Assembly: GCA_037200975.1 (NCBI GenBank)
Contig: JBBCGI010000001.1
Location: 62,001 to 126,000, forward strand
DNA: 64,000 bases
Direction: 5' to 3'
Source: Pseudomonadota bacterium
GTDB lineage: Bacteria; Pseudomonadota; Gammaproteobacteria; Steroidobacterales; Steroidobacteraceae
Translations under genes and position numbers: made by a program
Part shown: in pieces, positions 9,317 to 18,077 of the stretch
How the letters are laid out: every line of letters starts with the position of its first letter
How positions within the stretch are numbered: the first letter of the stretch is position 1
The notes under the pieces: generated by a model
The model's database searches: none
What the model saw: the letters and a program-made list of their open reading frames with translations, nothing else
Told to the model about the DNA's origin: nothing

Positions 9317-9954
9317 TGCGATTCCTCCACCATGCGCACCAGCGTCATCAACATGCCGGCCGTGGCGCCCCAGATGTTGTGCCCGTTCCAGGGTAGATCG
9401 AAAAGCAACATGTCTTCGTCGCCGACGCGGCGCAGCCGCGCCTTGTGGTTCTTCGAGTCGAAGATGTGGCTCACGGGAACTTCGAAAGCCTCCGCCACCT
9501 CGGCCGGGTTGAGCTCGAGCGAAAACGGCGGCGTCACCAGCGACAACACCGGCGTCACGCGAAAGCCGCTGACGACCAGGTGATCGGGTAGATAGCCGAA
9601 GACGCGCACGTGCGAAGGATCGAGGCCGATCTCCTCCTGCGCCTCGCGCAACGCGGCGAACGCCACGTCCGGGTCGGATTCCTCGAGGCGCCCACCCGGA
9701 AAAGAAATCTGCGCCGCATGTTTGGCCATCTGCGAGGCACGCTGCGTGAGCAGCACGGTCAGGCCCTCCGGCCGGTCGACCAGCGGCACCAGCACCGCGG
9801 CGGGCACCGGATCGGCGGGAAAATGCTGCTCCAGTTTGCGGCCGCGCTCGGCGTCGATGCCGAGCAGGCGCCAGTCGGCGAGCTCGCGGCGTGGCTGCGT
9901 GCCCTCGAAACGTCTGAGAATCCTGGCGCGCAGATCGAAATCGGCCTGGCTCAA
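9313..9954 (-). CDS. nudL: CoA pyrophosphatase (Nudix hydrolase NudL)
   Basis: Nudix hydrolase of 213 residues predicted to cleave CoA and CoA derivatives to 3',5'-ADP and 4'-phosphopantetheine. The coenzyme A subgroup signature is clear: LLTQRASQMAKHAAQISFPGG immediately precedes a Nudix box of the form GRLEESD...LREAQEEIGL. A downstream VSGFRVTPVLSLV segment is also family-typical. The chosen start is TTG at 9954, which overlaps the fumC stop (TTGA) and is preceded by a strong GGAGGCGGGGG ribosome binding site located inside the fumC C-terminus. A longer reading to 10209 would run through fumC and is rejected. Confidence 0.9.
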   Translation of the reverse strand: MSQADFDLRARILRRFEGTQPRRELADWRLLGIDAERGRKLEQHFPADPVPAAVLVPLVDRPEGLTVLLTQRASQMAKHAAQISFPGGRLEESDPDVAFAALREAQEEIGLDPSHVRVFGYLPDHLVVSGFRVTPVLSLVTPPFSLELNPAEVAEAFEVPVSHIFDSKNHKARLRRVGDEDMLLFDLPWNGHNIWGATAGMLMTLVRMVEESQ

Positions 9955-11357
9955 CCCCCGCCTCCGCCGCCGTGCAGGCCGCCGCGCGTGAGCGTCGCCG
10001 GATCGAGCAGGCGGCGCAGTTCGTCTTCCGGCAGGCCGGACATCTCCAGCGCGACGTCGAACACCGCGCGATTCTCGGCGTACGCCCGCTTGGCGATGGC
10101 CGCCGCGCGTTCGTACCCGATGGCCGGGTTCAATGCGGTGGCGAGAATGGGATTGCGCGCCAGCGCATCGTCGAGCCGCGCGATGTCGGGTTCGATGCCG
10201 GCGATGCACTGCGTCGCCAGCGCGCGCGCCGCGTTCGCCAGCAGGTGGATCGCTTGCAGCAGATTGTTGGCCACCAGCGGCAACATCACGTTGAGCTGGA
10301 AGTTGCCGGACTGGCCGGCCACCGCGATGGCCGCATCGAGACCCATGACCTGCGCCGCGACCATGGCCACAGCCTCGGGAATCACCGGATTGACCTTGCC
10401 GGGCATGATGCTGCTGCCCGGCTGCAGCGCCGGCAGTTTCAATTCACCCAGGCCGGCGAGCGGACCCGAACCCATCCAGCGCAGGTCGTTGACGATCTTC
10501 ATGAGCGACACGGCCAGCGTGCGCAGCTGCCCCGAATATTCGACCGCCGCGTCCTGCGTACCCATCGCGGCGAAAAAATTGCCCGCCGTGCTGAACGGCA
10601 CGCCGGTGAGTTGGCGCAGCTCCGTGATGAAACGCGCCGCGAATTCCTCATGCGCGTTGATGCCCGTGCCGATGGCCGTGCCGCCCTGCGCCAGCGCCAA
10701 CAGGCGCTTTTCCGAGTCTCCCAGCCGCTCGATCGACCGCTCGATCTGCGCGCGCCAGCCGGACGCTTCCTGGCCGAGTGTCAGCGGCGTCGCATCCATG
10801 AGATGCGTGCGCCCCGTCTTGAGCACCTTGGCCCAGGCGCTTTCCTTGGCGGCCAGCACCGCGCGCAGTTCGTCGAGTGCCGGCAGCAACTCGCGGCGCG
10901 CCGCGAGCACCGCGCTCACGTGAATCGCGCTCGGGATCGCGTCGTTGCTGCTCTGGCACATGTTGACGTGATCGTTCGCGTGCACCGGTGTGCCGAGCGC
11001 GCGGCTGGCGAGCGTGGCGATCACCTCGTTCGCATTCATGTTGGTGCTGGTGCCGCTGCCGGTCTGGAAGACGTCGAGCGGAAACTGGCTCGCATGGTCG
11101 CCACGCGCGACGGCCAGCGCGGCCTCGGCGATGGCGGCGGCCGTGGCAGCGGGCAACAGGCCCAGCGCCGCGTTGGCACGCGCGGCGGCAGCCTTGATCA
11201 ATGCCAGCGCGGCGATGAAATCCCCCGGCAGAGGACGGCCGCTCAAGTGGAAATTGCGGCGCGCCCGTTCGGTCTGCGCACCCCACATCGCATCCGCGGC
11301 CACTTCGATCTCACCGAAGCTGTCGTGCTCTTTGCGGGTGTCGCCTTGCGATATCAT
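9951..11357 (-). CDS. fumC: Class II fumarate hydratase
   Basis: Oxygen-stable fumarase of 468 residues that interconverts fumarate and malate in the TCA cycle. Signature segments: FGEIEVAADAMWGAQTERA, QTGSGTSTNMNANEVIA, HVNMCQSSNDAIPSAIH, KTGRTHLMDATPLTLGQE, GGTAIGTGINAHEEF and the superfamily signature GSSIMPGKVNP. The C-terminus ends in a run of six glycines, which the DNA explains because that stretch doubles as the ribosome binding site of nudL. ATG 11357 was chosen because the conserved N-terminus begins there; a TAGACT hexamer lies 8 bases upstream. Start codons of fumC and purB are divergent with only 35 bases between them. Confidence 0.95.
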   Translation of the reverse strand: MISQGDTRKEHDSFGEIEVAADAMWGAQTERARRNFHLSGRPLPGDFIAALALIKAAAARANAALGLLPAATAAAIAEAALAVARGDHASQFPLDVFQTGSGTSTNMNANEVIATLASRALGTPVHANDHVNMCQSSNDAIPSAIHVSAVLAARRELLPALDELRAVLAAKESAWAKVLKTGRTHLMDATPLTLGQEASGWRAQIERSIERLGDSEKRLLALAQGGTAIGTGINAHEEFAARFITELRQLTGVPFSTAGNFFAAMGTQDAAVEYSGQLRTLAVSLMKIVNDLRWMGSGPLAGLGELKLPALQPGSSIMPGKVNPVIPEAVAMVAAQVMGLDAAIAVAGQSGNFQLNVMLPLVANNLLQAIHLLANAARALATQCIAGIEPDIARLDDALARNPILATALNPAIGYERAAAIAKRAYAENRAVFDVALEMSGLPEDELRRLLDPATLTRGGLHGGGGGG

Positions 11358-11365
11358 GCGCGGCC

Positions 11366-11371
11366 AGTCTA
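11366..11371 (-). promoter_or_regulatory. Putative -10 element (TAGACT), fumC
   Basis: Reverse-strand TAGACT ends 8 bases before the fumC ATG, with no ribosome binding site between. It lies inside the 35-base fumC/purB divergent gap. The -35 region would sit over the first codons of purB. This is another leaderless candidate. Confidence 0.3.
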
Positions 11372-11392
11372 CCACCCGACTCGAGGCAACTT

Positions 11393-12757
11393 TTGGAACC
11401 GGCAGCCCTCTCCGCGCTCTCTCCCATCGACGGCCGTTATCGCAAGGGGGCTGACAGCTTGCGCGCCGTCTTGTCGGAAAGCGGGCTGATCCGCGAGCGT
11501 GTGCGCATCGAGGCGGCCTGGTTGCTGTCGCTGGCCGAGGCGGTCCCGCAGCTGCTGGCGCAGCCGCTGCCGCCAGCCGTGAAGCAGCTTGCCGCAATTC
11601 TCGCACTCGAGCCCGGCGACGAGGCCGCCGCGGCGGTCAAAACCATCGAGGCGCGCATCAATCACGACGTGAAGGCGGTCGAATATTTCGTGCGCGAGAA
11701 ACTCGCCGCGAGCGGCGCCACACCCGCGGTGCTCGAGCTCGTCCATTTCGGCTGCACCTCCGAGGACATCAACAACCTCGCCTACGCGCGCATGCTGCGC
11801 GCGGCGCGCACCGTCCTCACTACCGATCTCGAGAAACTCATCGAGCGGCTGCGCGGTTTCGCGCACGAACACGCCGCGCTGCCGATGTTGTCGCGCACGC
11901 ATGGCCAGACCGCGAGCCCCACCACGCTCGGCAAGGAATTCGCGAACGTCGTCGCCCGGTTGCGCCGCGCGCAGGCGCGGCTCGACAAGGTGGAGATCCT
12001 CGCCAAGTGGAATGGCGCGGTCGGCAACTACAACGCGCACGTCGCGGCGCTGCCCGCCGTGGACTGGCCGGCCGTGAGCCGCACCTTCATCGAATCGCAG
12101 GGCCTCGCCTGGAACGAATACTCCACGCAGATCGAGCCGCACGACTGGATCGGCGAGTACTGCGATGCGCTCGCGGGCATCAACACCATCCTCATCGATT
12201 TTTCGCGCGATACCTGGGGGTATATCTCGCTAGGCTATCTGCGCCAGCGCGCGGTCGCGGGTGAAGTCGGCTCCTCGACCATGCCGCACAAGGTCAACCC
12301 GATCGATTTCGAGAATGCCGAGGGCAATCTCGGCATCGCCAACGCCCTGCTGCATCACTTCGCGGCCAAACTACCCATCTCGCGCTGGCAGCGCGACCTC
12401 ACCGATTCCACGGTGCTGCGCAACGTGGGCGTCGCGCTCGCGCACAGTCTCATCGCCTGGAACGCGCTGCAACGCGGCCTCGGCAAGATCGCCGCGGATC
12501 CGGCGCGTATTGCGCAGGACATCGAGCGCGCGTACGAGGTGCTGGGCGAGGCGCTGCAGACCGCGCTGCGCGCCGCCGGTGTGCCCAACGGCTACGAACT
12601 GCTCAAGGATTTCACCCGCGGCACGCAGGTCGACGCGGCCGCCATCGGCGCGTTCATCGACAAACTACCGCTGCCGCCGGCGGAACGCGCGCGCCTCAAG
12701 GCCCTGGCGCCGCAGCAGTATCTGGGCCTGGCCGCGCAAATGGCCCGTTCGATCTGA
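11393..12757 (+). CDS. purB: Adenylosuccinate lyase
   Basis: Lyase of purine biosynthesis acting twice, on SAICAR and on adenylosuccinate; 454 residues. The fumarase/aspartase superfamily signature is GSSTMPHKVNPIDFENAEGN. Other landmarks are LSPIDGRY at the N-terminus, GCTSEDINNLAYA, MLSRTHGQTASPTTLGKEFAN and ISRWQRDLTDSTVLRN. It is the long gammaproteobacterial type. The start is TTG at 11393 with a GAGGCAAC box upstream; the aligned N-terminus (MEPAALSALSPIDGRY) matches the family, so no later start is better. It diverges from fumC. Confidence 0.96.
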   Translation: MEPAALSALSPIDGRYRKGADSLRAVLSESGLIRERVRIEAAWLLSLAEAVPQLLAQPLPPAVKQLAAILALEPGDEAAAAVKTIEARINHDVKAVEYFVREKLAASGATPAVLELVHFGCTSEDINNLAYARMLRAARTVLTTDLEKLIERLRGFAHEHAALPMLSRTHGQTASPTTLGKEFANVVARLRRAQARLDKVEILAKWNGAVGNYNAHVAALPAVDWPAVSRTFIESQGLAWNEYSTQIEPHDWIGEYCDALAGINTILIDFSRDTWGYISLGYLRQRAVAGEVGSSTMPHKVNPIDFENAEGNLGIANALLHHFAAKLPISRWQRDLTDSTVLRNVGVALAHSLIAWNALQRGLGKIAADPARIAQDIERAYEVLGEALQTALRAAGVPNGYELLKDFTRGTQVDAAAIGAFIDKLPLPPAERARLKALAPQQYLGLAAQMARSI

Positions 12758-12953
12758 TCGCCTAGCAGCTATCGGTTTCTCCTTATGTGGCGCCGCGCCG
12801 GTGACGCCCAAAGTGCGAACCAGCACACGTTTTGCCGCCGGATGCGCGAAAAACCCGATGAAAGCGTGACGCATTTGGCACTGAACCTGCGGCAAGCCAC
12901 CTACCCTTTCGCGGGCACAGATCACAATCCGAACGGGTCTTTCAATCGGGGAG

Positions 12954-13535
12954 ATGTCGTCGAACATGACGACCGGGGAATTCGACTTCACGAGATTTTC
13001 GCAGCGCGGTGCGGCGCCGGGCGTGGCATTGCCCGCCGAATCCAGCGCCCCTGCGGAGAATCAGGTCCGCGTCATCAGCTCGCTCGAGGAGATGCGCGCG
13101 GCCATCGACGCCGTGGCGCTCAGCGCCCAGCGACTGATGTCCATCTACACGCCGGACCTCGAGCCGGACCTGTACGACCAGAACGGTTTCCTCGAGATCG
13201 TCAAACGTTTCGTGCTGGCGCGCCGCTTCGCGAAGGTGCGCGTGTTGCTGTCCGACTCGGGCCGGCTGCTGCGCGACAACAACCGTTTCATCGCCATGGG
13301 CCGCAGGCTCACCAGCTGCATCGACATCCGCCCCGCGGTGGGCGCCGCGCGGCAACGCGCCTGCGGTTACCTGATCGCCGACGATCGCGCGATCGTCTAT
13401 CGCGTACATTCGGATCGCTGGGACGGCGTCGCCGATCTCAACAATCCGCCGGTCGCCCGCCAGTACCTCGACGAATTCGATGAGATCTGGCAGGCAAGCG
13501 TGGCCGACGAAGCGTCGCGCCAGGCGATCCGCTGA
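12954..13535 (+). CDS. DUF7931-like protein (phospholipase D-like fold, no catalytic motif)
   Basis: Cytoplasmic protein of up to 193 residues. I see no HKD motif, signal peptide or membrane segment. The body (VRVISSLEEMRAAIDAVALSAQRLMSIYTPDLEPDLYD ... VRVLLSDSGRLLRDNNRFI ... GYLIADDRAIVYR) resembles the DUF7931 domain that is often found C-terminal to GNAT acetyltransferases in pseudomonads, here as a stand-alone protein. Two in-frame ATGs exist, at 12954 and 12966. A GGGGAG box abuts the first, so 12966 with a 12-base spacer may be the true start. It sits between purB and nudJ, where enterics carry hflD. Function unknown. Confidence 0.7.
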   Translation: MSSNMTTGEFDFTRFSQRGAAPGVALPAESSAPAENQVRVISSLEEMRAAIDAVALSAQRLMSIYTPDLEPDLYDQNGFLEIVKRFVLARRFAKVRVLLSDSGRLLRDNNRFIAMGRRLTSCIDIRPAVGAARQRACGYLIADDRAIVYRVHSDRWDGVADLNNPPVARQYLDEFDEIWQASVADEASRQAIR

Positions 13536-13567
13536 TCGCACTAGTTAGCGCGCGCGATCTGTCCACG

Positions 13568-14053
13568 ATGAGCAGCAATCCCGAGGTTACGGTAGCCGCC
13601 ATCGTCGAACGCGAGGGCCGCTTCCTCATCGTCGAAGAACGCGTCGCCGGCCGGCTGGTGCTCAATCAACCCGCCGGCCATCTGGAAGACGCCGAGACCC
13701 TGGTCGAAGCCGCGGTGCGCGAGGCGCGTGAAGAAACCGCGTGGCGCTTCAATCCCGAGGCGATGGTCGGCACCTACCTGTGGCGCAATCCGGATACGGG
13801 CCGCAGCTACCTGCGTTTCGCCTTCTGCGGCAGCGTCGACGACCACATGCCGCAACAGCCGCTCGACACCGGCATCGTGCGCGCCGTCTGGCTGAGCCAC
13901 GAACAACTTCGGGCGCAACCGCACCGGCTGCGCTCGCCGCTGGTCCTGCGTTGCATCGACGACTACCTGCACGGCCAGCGCCAGCCGCTCGAATCCGTGG
14001 CCTGCCTCGGCCTCGATACCGCAGCGCAGATCGCCAACGTGGTGAACCTCTAG
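13568..14053 (+). CDS. nudJ: Nudix hydrolase NudJ (phosphatase)
   Basis: Nudix hydrolase of 161 residues. A canonical Nudix box starts GHLEDAETLVEAAVREAREE, and the N-terminus VTVAAIVEREGRFLIVEE is typical of NudJ/YmfB, which dephosphorylates thiamine pyrophosphate, HMP pyrophosphate and nucleoside di/triphosphates. Assignment to NudJ rather than a generic Nudix rests on both sequence and position directly upstream of mnmA, an arrangement also found in enterics. Its TAG stop (14051-14053) is immediately followed by the first base of a 25-bp perfect inverted repeat. Confidence 0.88.
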   Translation: MSSNPEVTVAAIVEREGRFLIVEERVAGRLVLNQPAGHLEDAETLVEAAVREAREETAWRFNPEAMVGTYLWRNPDTGRSYLRFAFCGSVDDHMPQQPLDTGIVRAVWLSHEQLRAQPHRLRSPLVLRCIDDYLHGQRQPLESVACLGLDTAAQIANVVNL

Positions 14054-14107
14054 GGTGCCGGGTGGGGAAAGTGGGGAGTCCTCTCCCCACTTTCCCCACC
14101 CGGCACC
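14054..14107. repeat. Perfect inverted repeat, 25-bp arms (element A1)
   Basis: Left arm 14054-14078 and right arm 14083-14107 are exact reverse complements with a 4-base loop. The arm begins GGTGCCGGGTGGGGAAAG and ends TGGGGAG. It lies directly after the nudJ stop and 14 bases before the mnmA start. There is no T-run, so it is not a textbook intrinsic terminator, although the transcript hairpin would be very stable. The first 24 bases of the arm recur exactly in element A2 near 18 kb. Confidence 0.97.
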
Positions 14108-14108
14108 A

Positions 14109-14114
14109 TACAAT
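14109..14114 (+). promoter_or_regulatory. Putative -10 element (TACAAT), mnmA
   Basis: TACAAT ends 7 bases before the GTG start of mnmA and begins one base after the A1 inverted repeat. If used, transcription would begin at the start codon. The -35 position falls inside the palindrome and does not match consensus, so the call is weak. Confidence 0.3.
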
Positions 14115-14121
14115 CCGCGCC

Positions 14122-15210
14122 GTGTCCGCGCGCGCAGAAACCATCATTGTCGGCATGTCGGGCGGCGTCGATTCGGCCGTCGCGGCGTTGCTGCTCAGGC
14201 GCGCCGGCTACGACGTGCAGGGGCTGTACATGAGCAACTGGGAGGACGACGACTCCTATTGCACGGGCGCGCAGGATTTCCAGGACGCGCGCGCCTCGGC
14301 CGCAGAGCTCGGCATCCCCCTGCACCGCGTGAGCTTCGTCGAGCAATACCGGGCGCGCGTGTTCGAATATTTCCTGACCGAGTACCGCGCGGGGCGCACT
14401 CCGAACCCGGACGTGCTCTGCAATCGCGAGATCAAGTTCGGCATCTGCCTCGACTACGCGGCGCGGCTCGGCGCGCGGCGCTTCGCCACCGGCCACTACG
14501 CGCGACTCGATCTCAGCGGCACGACCCCCGTACTCCTCAAAGCACGCGACGCCGACAAGGACCAGTCCTATTTCCTGCACGCGGTATCACCCGAACATTT
14601 CGCCCGCGTGATGTTCCCACTCGGCGAGCTGACGAAACCCGAGGTGCGCGCGCTGGCGCGCGAGGCCGGCCTGCCCGTGTTCGACAAACCCGACAGCACC
14701 GGCATCTGTTTCATCGGCGAGCGGCCGTTCCGCGAATTCCTCGCGCGCTATATTCCCACCTCGCCCGGCGACATCGTCACGGAAACGGGCGAGGTCGTCG
14801 GCCGGCACCGGGGCCTCGCGTTCTACACGCTCGGCCAGCGCGGCGGGCTCGAAATCGGCGGGCGCTCCGGCGCGCGCGAAGATGCCTGGTACGTGGCCGA
14901 AAAGAATCTCGCACGCAATGAGTTGATCGCCGTACAGGGTCACGATCATCCGCTGCTCGTCAGCCGCGTGCTCACCACCGGCCCGTGCAACTGGCTGGTG
15001 CAACCCGGCGCAATCGAGTTCGATTCTCAAATCAAGGTCCGGTACCGGCAGGTCGATCAGCACTGCCACGCCACCTTGCGCACGGATGGCGCACTCGACG
15101 TGCGCTTCGCCCAGCCGCAGCGCGCGGTCACGCCCGGACAGTTCGCGGTGCTGTACGACGGGGACCGTTGCCTCGGCGGCGGCGTGATCGAGCAGACGAG
15201 GCCGCAGTAG
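14122..15210 (+). CDS. mnmA: tRNA-specific 2-thiouridylase
   Basis: MnmA thiolates U34 of tRNA-Lys, -Glu and -Gln in the mnm5s2U pathway, using ATP and sulfur relayed from TusE. The 362-residue product has the PP-loop VGMSGGVDSAVAALLL, the catalytic Cys in TPNPDVLCNREIKF, the tRNA loop FATGHYAR and ARDADKDQSYFL, and the second catalytic Cys in KPDSTGICFIGER. I chose GTG at 14122 (MSARAETIIVGMSGG) because it places the PP-loop at the usual distance; a longer reading would run through the palindrome. No ribosome binding site is apparent. Confidence 0.96.
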   Translation: MSARAETIIVGMSGGVDSAVAALLLRRAGYDVQGLYMSNWEDDDSYCTGAQDFQDARASAAELGIPLHRVSFVEQYRARVFEYFLTEYRAGRTPNPDVLCNREIKFGICLDYAARLGARRFATGHYARLDLSGTTPVLLKARDADKDQSYFLHAVSPEHFARVMFPLGELTKPEVRALAREAGLPVFDKPDSTGICFIGERPFREFLARYIPTSPGDIVTETGEVVGRHRGLAFYTLGQRGGLEIGGRSGAREDAWYVAEKNLARNELIAVQGHDHPLLVSRVLTTGPCNWLVQPGAIEFDSQIKVRYRQVDQHCHATLRTDGALDVRFAQPQRAVTPGQFAVLYDGDRCLGGGVIEQTRPQ

Positions 15211-15221
15211 TGCGAGTGCGA

Positions 15222-15227
15222 TAGAAT
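15222..15227 (+). promoter_or_regulatory. Putative -10 element (TAGAAT), acnA
   Basis: TAGAAT lies 60 bases before the acnA ATG, leaving an ordinary leader that ends in a GAGGAGAAGG ribosome binding site. It contrasts with the leaderless candidates elsewhere in the window. Confidence 0.4.
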
Positions 15228-15287
15228 GCGCCGCTTGTTTGCAGCCCACGTCGCCAGTTTCTGTCGAAGTCGCGAGGAGAAGGATTC

Positions 15288-17972
15288 ATGACCGGTAGTT
15301 CCAACACGTCGACGCTCAACGTCGGTTCACGCTCTTACGAATACTGGAGCTTCGCCTCGTTGCCGGCCGACAAGGTCGCCCGGCTGCCCTACTCCCTCAA
15401 GATTCTGCTCGAGAACCTGCTGCGCTACGAAGACGGTGTGAACGTCACGCGCGAGGACATCGACGCGGTGCTGGCCTGGGACGCCAAGGCGGCGCCCTCC
15501 TACGAAATCGACTTCACGCCCGCGCGAGTCATCATGCAGGACTTCACCGGCGTGCCCTGCGTCGTCGACCTCGCCGCCATGCGCGAAGCCGTGCAGAAGC
15601 TCGGCGGCGATCCGCAGCAGATCAACCCGATCAATCCCGCCGAACTCGTCATCGACCACTCCGTGCAGGTCGACAACTACGGCAGCGTCGGCGCACTCGC
15701 GGCCAACAACAAGATCGAATTCGAACGCAACGGCGAGCGCTACGCATTCCTGCGCTGGGGACAGACGGCATTCCGCAATTTCAGCGTCGTGCCGCCGAAC
15801 ACCGGCATCGTGCACCAGGTCAATCTCGAGTATCTCGGCCGCGTCATCTTCCCGAAGGAAGTCGACGGCAAGACGCAGGCCTATCCGGACACGGTGGTCG
15901 GCACGGATTCGCACACCACCATGATCAACGGGCTCGGCGTGCTGGGCTGGGGCGTAGGTGGCATCGAGGCCGAAGCGGCCATGTTGGGCCAACCGATCCC
16001 TATGCTCATTCCGCAGGTCATCGGCTTCAAGCTGGTGGGCGCGATGAAACCCGGCTGCACCGCCACGGACCTGGTGCTCACCGTCACCGAGATGCTGCGC
16101 AAGAAAGGCGTGGTGGACAAATTCGTCGAGTATTTCGGTGACGGCCTGGCGAACCTGCCGCTGGCCGATCGCGCCACGATCGCCAACATGGCGCCGGAAT
16201 ACGGCAGCACCTGCGGCATCTTCCCGATCGACGAAGAGACGATTCGTTATCTCGAATTGTCGGGCCGCCCGCCCGAGCAGCTCGCGCTGATCGAGGCGTA
16301 CGCGAAGGCGCAGGGAATGTGGCGCGTCAACGGCGCGAAACCCGCCGACTACACCGACGTGATCGAGCTCGATCTGGCGACCGTCGAACCGAGCCTCGCG
16401 GGCCCGAAGCGTCCGCAGGATCGCGTGCCGCTGTCGAAGGCGCGCCCGGTGTACCAGGCGGCGCTCAAAGTGATGGCCGACGAGCGCACCAAGAAGAATC
16501 CCACCGCAACCGGCAGTGCGGAGATCCTGCTCGACGGCCAGAAGATAGAAATCCGTGACGGCGCGGTGACCATCGCCGCCATCACCAGCTGCACCAACAC
16601 GTCGAATCCGTACGTACTGGTGGCGGCGGGACTGCTCGCGCGTAATGCGGCGAAGCTCGGCCTGAAGTCCAAGCCGTGGGTGAAGACCAGCCTCGCGCCG
16701 GGTTCGCGCGTGGTCACCGATTACCTGGTGAAGGCCGGGTTGTTAGCCCCGCTCGAAGCCGTGGGCTTCAACGTGGTGGGTTACGGCTGCACCACCTGCA
16801 TCGGCAACTCGGGTCCGCTGAAGCCGGAGATTTCCGCGGGCATCAAGGCCGGCGACATCGTCGCCACCTCCGTGCTCTCGGGAAACCGCAATTTCGAAGG
16901 CCGCGTGCATCCCGAGATCAAGATGAATTTCCTTGCCTCGCCGCCGCTGGTGGTGGCGTACGCGCTGGCCGGCACGCTCGATGTCGATCTGCAGAGCGAC
17001 GTGCTCGGCCTGGGTCCGGATGGCAAGCCCGTGCTGCTCGCCAACATCTGGCCCTCTGACAAGGAAGTCGCCGACGTGGTGAGAGCCACGATCAATTCGG
17101 ACATGTTCCGCAAGAGCTACGCCAACGTGTTCACCGGCGACGCCAACTGGTCGTCGATCAAGGTGCCGGCGGGCAAGATCTACGCGTGGGAGGAAAAATC
17201 CACCTACGTGCGCAATCCGCCGTATTTCGAAGGCATGACGATGACGCCGCGCGCGGTCACGGACGTGGCCGGCGCCCGCGTGCTCGCCTTGTTAGGCGAC
17301 TCGGTCACGACCGACCACATCTCGCCGGCGGGCGACATCGCGAAGACCAGTCCGGCCGCCAAGTACCTGGTGTCGCAGGGTGTGCAGCCCATCGATTTCA
17401 ATTCCTACGGCGCGCGCCGCGGCAACCATGAAGTGATGATGCGCGGCACGTTCGCGAACATCCGCCTGCGCAACCTGCTCGCGCCGGGCACCGAGGGCGG
17501 CGTCACAGTGCACGTGCCCACGGGCGAGCAGATGTCCATCTTCGATGCCGCGATGCGTTACAAGCAGGAAGGCACGCCGCTGGTCATCCTCGCCGGCAAG
17601 GAATACGGCACTGGCTCGTCGCGTGACTGGGCCGCCAAGGGGACCATGTTGTTGGGCGTGCGCGCCGTGATCGCCGAGAGCTTCGAGCGCATCCACCGCT
17701 CCAACCTCATCGGCATGGGCGTGTTGCCGCTGATGTTCCCGGCCGGCAAGGGCGCGCTTTCGCTCGGCCTCACCGGCAACGAAGTGTTCGAGATCTCGGG
17801 CATCGACAACGCCGAAGCCAAGACCGTGCAGGTCGTGGCGACCCCGCCCAAAGGCACTCCGATCACCTTCGAAGCGCGCGTGCGCATCGATACGCCGAAA
17901 GAACGCGACTACTACCGCCACGGTGGCATCCTGCAGTACGTACTGCGTCAGTTGGCACGCAAGGCCGCCTGA
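15288..17972 (+). CDS. acnA: Aconitate hydratase A
   Basis: Iron-sulfur enzyme of the TCA and glyoxylate cycles converting citrate to isocitrate; 894 residues, the AcnA/IRP1 length. The [4Fe-4S] ligands are Cys435 in [10 protein letters not shown] and Cys501 and Cys504 in [14 protein letters not shown]. Other motifs: [39 protein letters not shown], the swivel-domain [13 protein letters not shown] and [14 protein letters not shown]. The GAGGAGAAGG box precedes ATG 15288. The TGA stop (17970-17972) abuts the left arm of a 35-bp inverted repeat. With icd and fumC this makes three TCA genes within 18 kb, in separate transcription units. Confidence 0.97.
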   Translation: MTGSSNTSTLNVGSRSYEYWSFASLPADKVARLPYSLKILLENLLRYEDGVNVTREDIDAVLAWDAKAAPSYEIDFTPARVIMQDFTGVPCVVDLAAMREAVQKLGGDPQQINPINPAELVIDHSVQVDNYGSVGALAANNKIEFERNGERYAFLRWGQTAFRNFSVVPPNTGIVHQVNLEYLGRVIFPKEVDGKTQAYPDTVVGTDSHTTMINGLGVLGWGVGGIEAEAAMLGQPIPMLIPQVIGFKLVGAMKPGCTATDLVLTVTEMLRKKGVVDKFVEYFGDGLANLPLADRATIANMAPEYGSTCGIFPIDEETIRYLELSGRPPEQLALIEAYAKAQGMWRVNGAKPADYTDVIELDLATVEPSLAGPKRPQDRVPLSKARPVYQAALKVMADERTKKNPTATGSAEILLDGQKIEIRDGAVTIAAITSCTNTSNPYVLVAAGLLARNAAKLGLKSKPWVKTSLAPGSRVVTDYLVKAGLLAPLEAVGFNVVGYGCTTCIGNSGPLKPEISAGIKAGDIVATSVLSGNRNFEGRVHPEIKMNFLASPPLVVAYALAGTLDVDLQSDVLGLGPDGKPVLLANIWPSDKEVADVVRATINSDMFRKSYANVFTGDANWSSIKVPAGKIYAWEEKSTYVRNPPYFEGMTMTPRAVTDVAGARVLALLGDSVTTDHISPAGDIAKTSPAAKYLVSQGVQPIDFNSYGARRGNHEVMMRGTFANIRLRNLLAPGTEGGVTVHVPTGEQMSIFDAAMRYKQEGTPLVILAGKEYGTGSSRDWAAKGTMLLGVRAVIAESFERIHRSNLIGMGVLPLMFPAGKGALSLGLTGNEVFEISGIDNAEAKTVQVVATPPKGTPITFEARVRIDTPKERDYYRHGGILQYVLRQLARKAA

Positions 17973-18077
17973 GGGAGAAGGTGCCGGGTGGGGAAAGTGG
18001 GGAATAGCCCCACCTACACCTGGCACCACGCGCCACCTCGCGCTATTCCCCACTTTCCCCACCCGGCACCTTCTCCC
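17973..18077. repeat. Perfect inverted repeat, 35-bp arms (element A2)
   Basis: Left arm 17973-18007 and right arm 18043-18077 are exact reverse complements separated by 35 bases. The arm starts GGGAGAAGGTGCCGGG and ends GTGGGGAATAG. It contains the same 24-base core as element A1. The loop holds a further related string, GGTGCCAGGTG on the reverse strand. The acnA stop touches the left arm; the creD stop codon and the last codons of creD lie in the right arm. It sits between convergent genes, so a bidirectional transcript-end or exonuclease-barrier role is possible. Confidence 0.97.

Noticed and set aside
9955-10209. Longer N-terminus for NudL reaching into fumC
   Set aside because: The extension is an out-of-frame reading of fumC; TTG 9954 with a strong ribosome binding site fits the overlap pattern of the operon.
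12758-12953. tRNA or small RNA gene between purB and the DUF7931-like gene
   Set aside because: No cloverleaf with a TTC-loop (GTTCGANNC) and CCA-type acceptor pairing could be assembled; I see only leader sequence there.
14054-14107. Element A1 as a standard intrinsic terminator
   Set aside because: The stem is very strong but there is no T-run on either side, and the downstream gene follows in the same direction within 14 bases.
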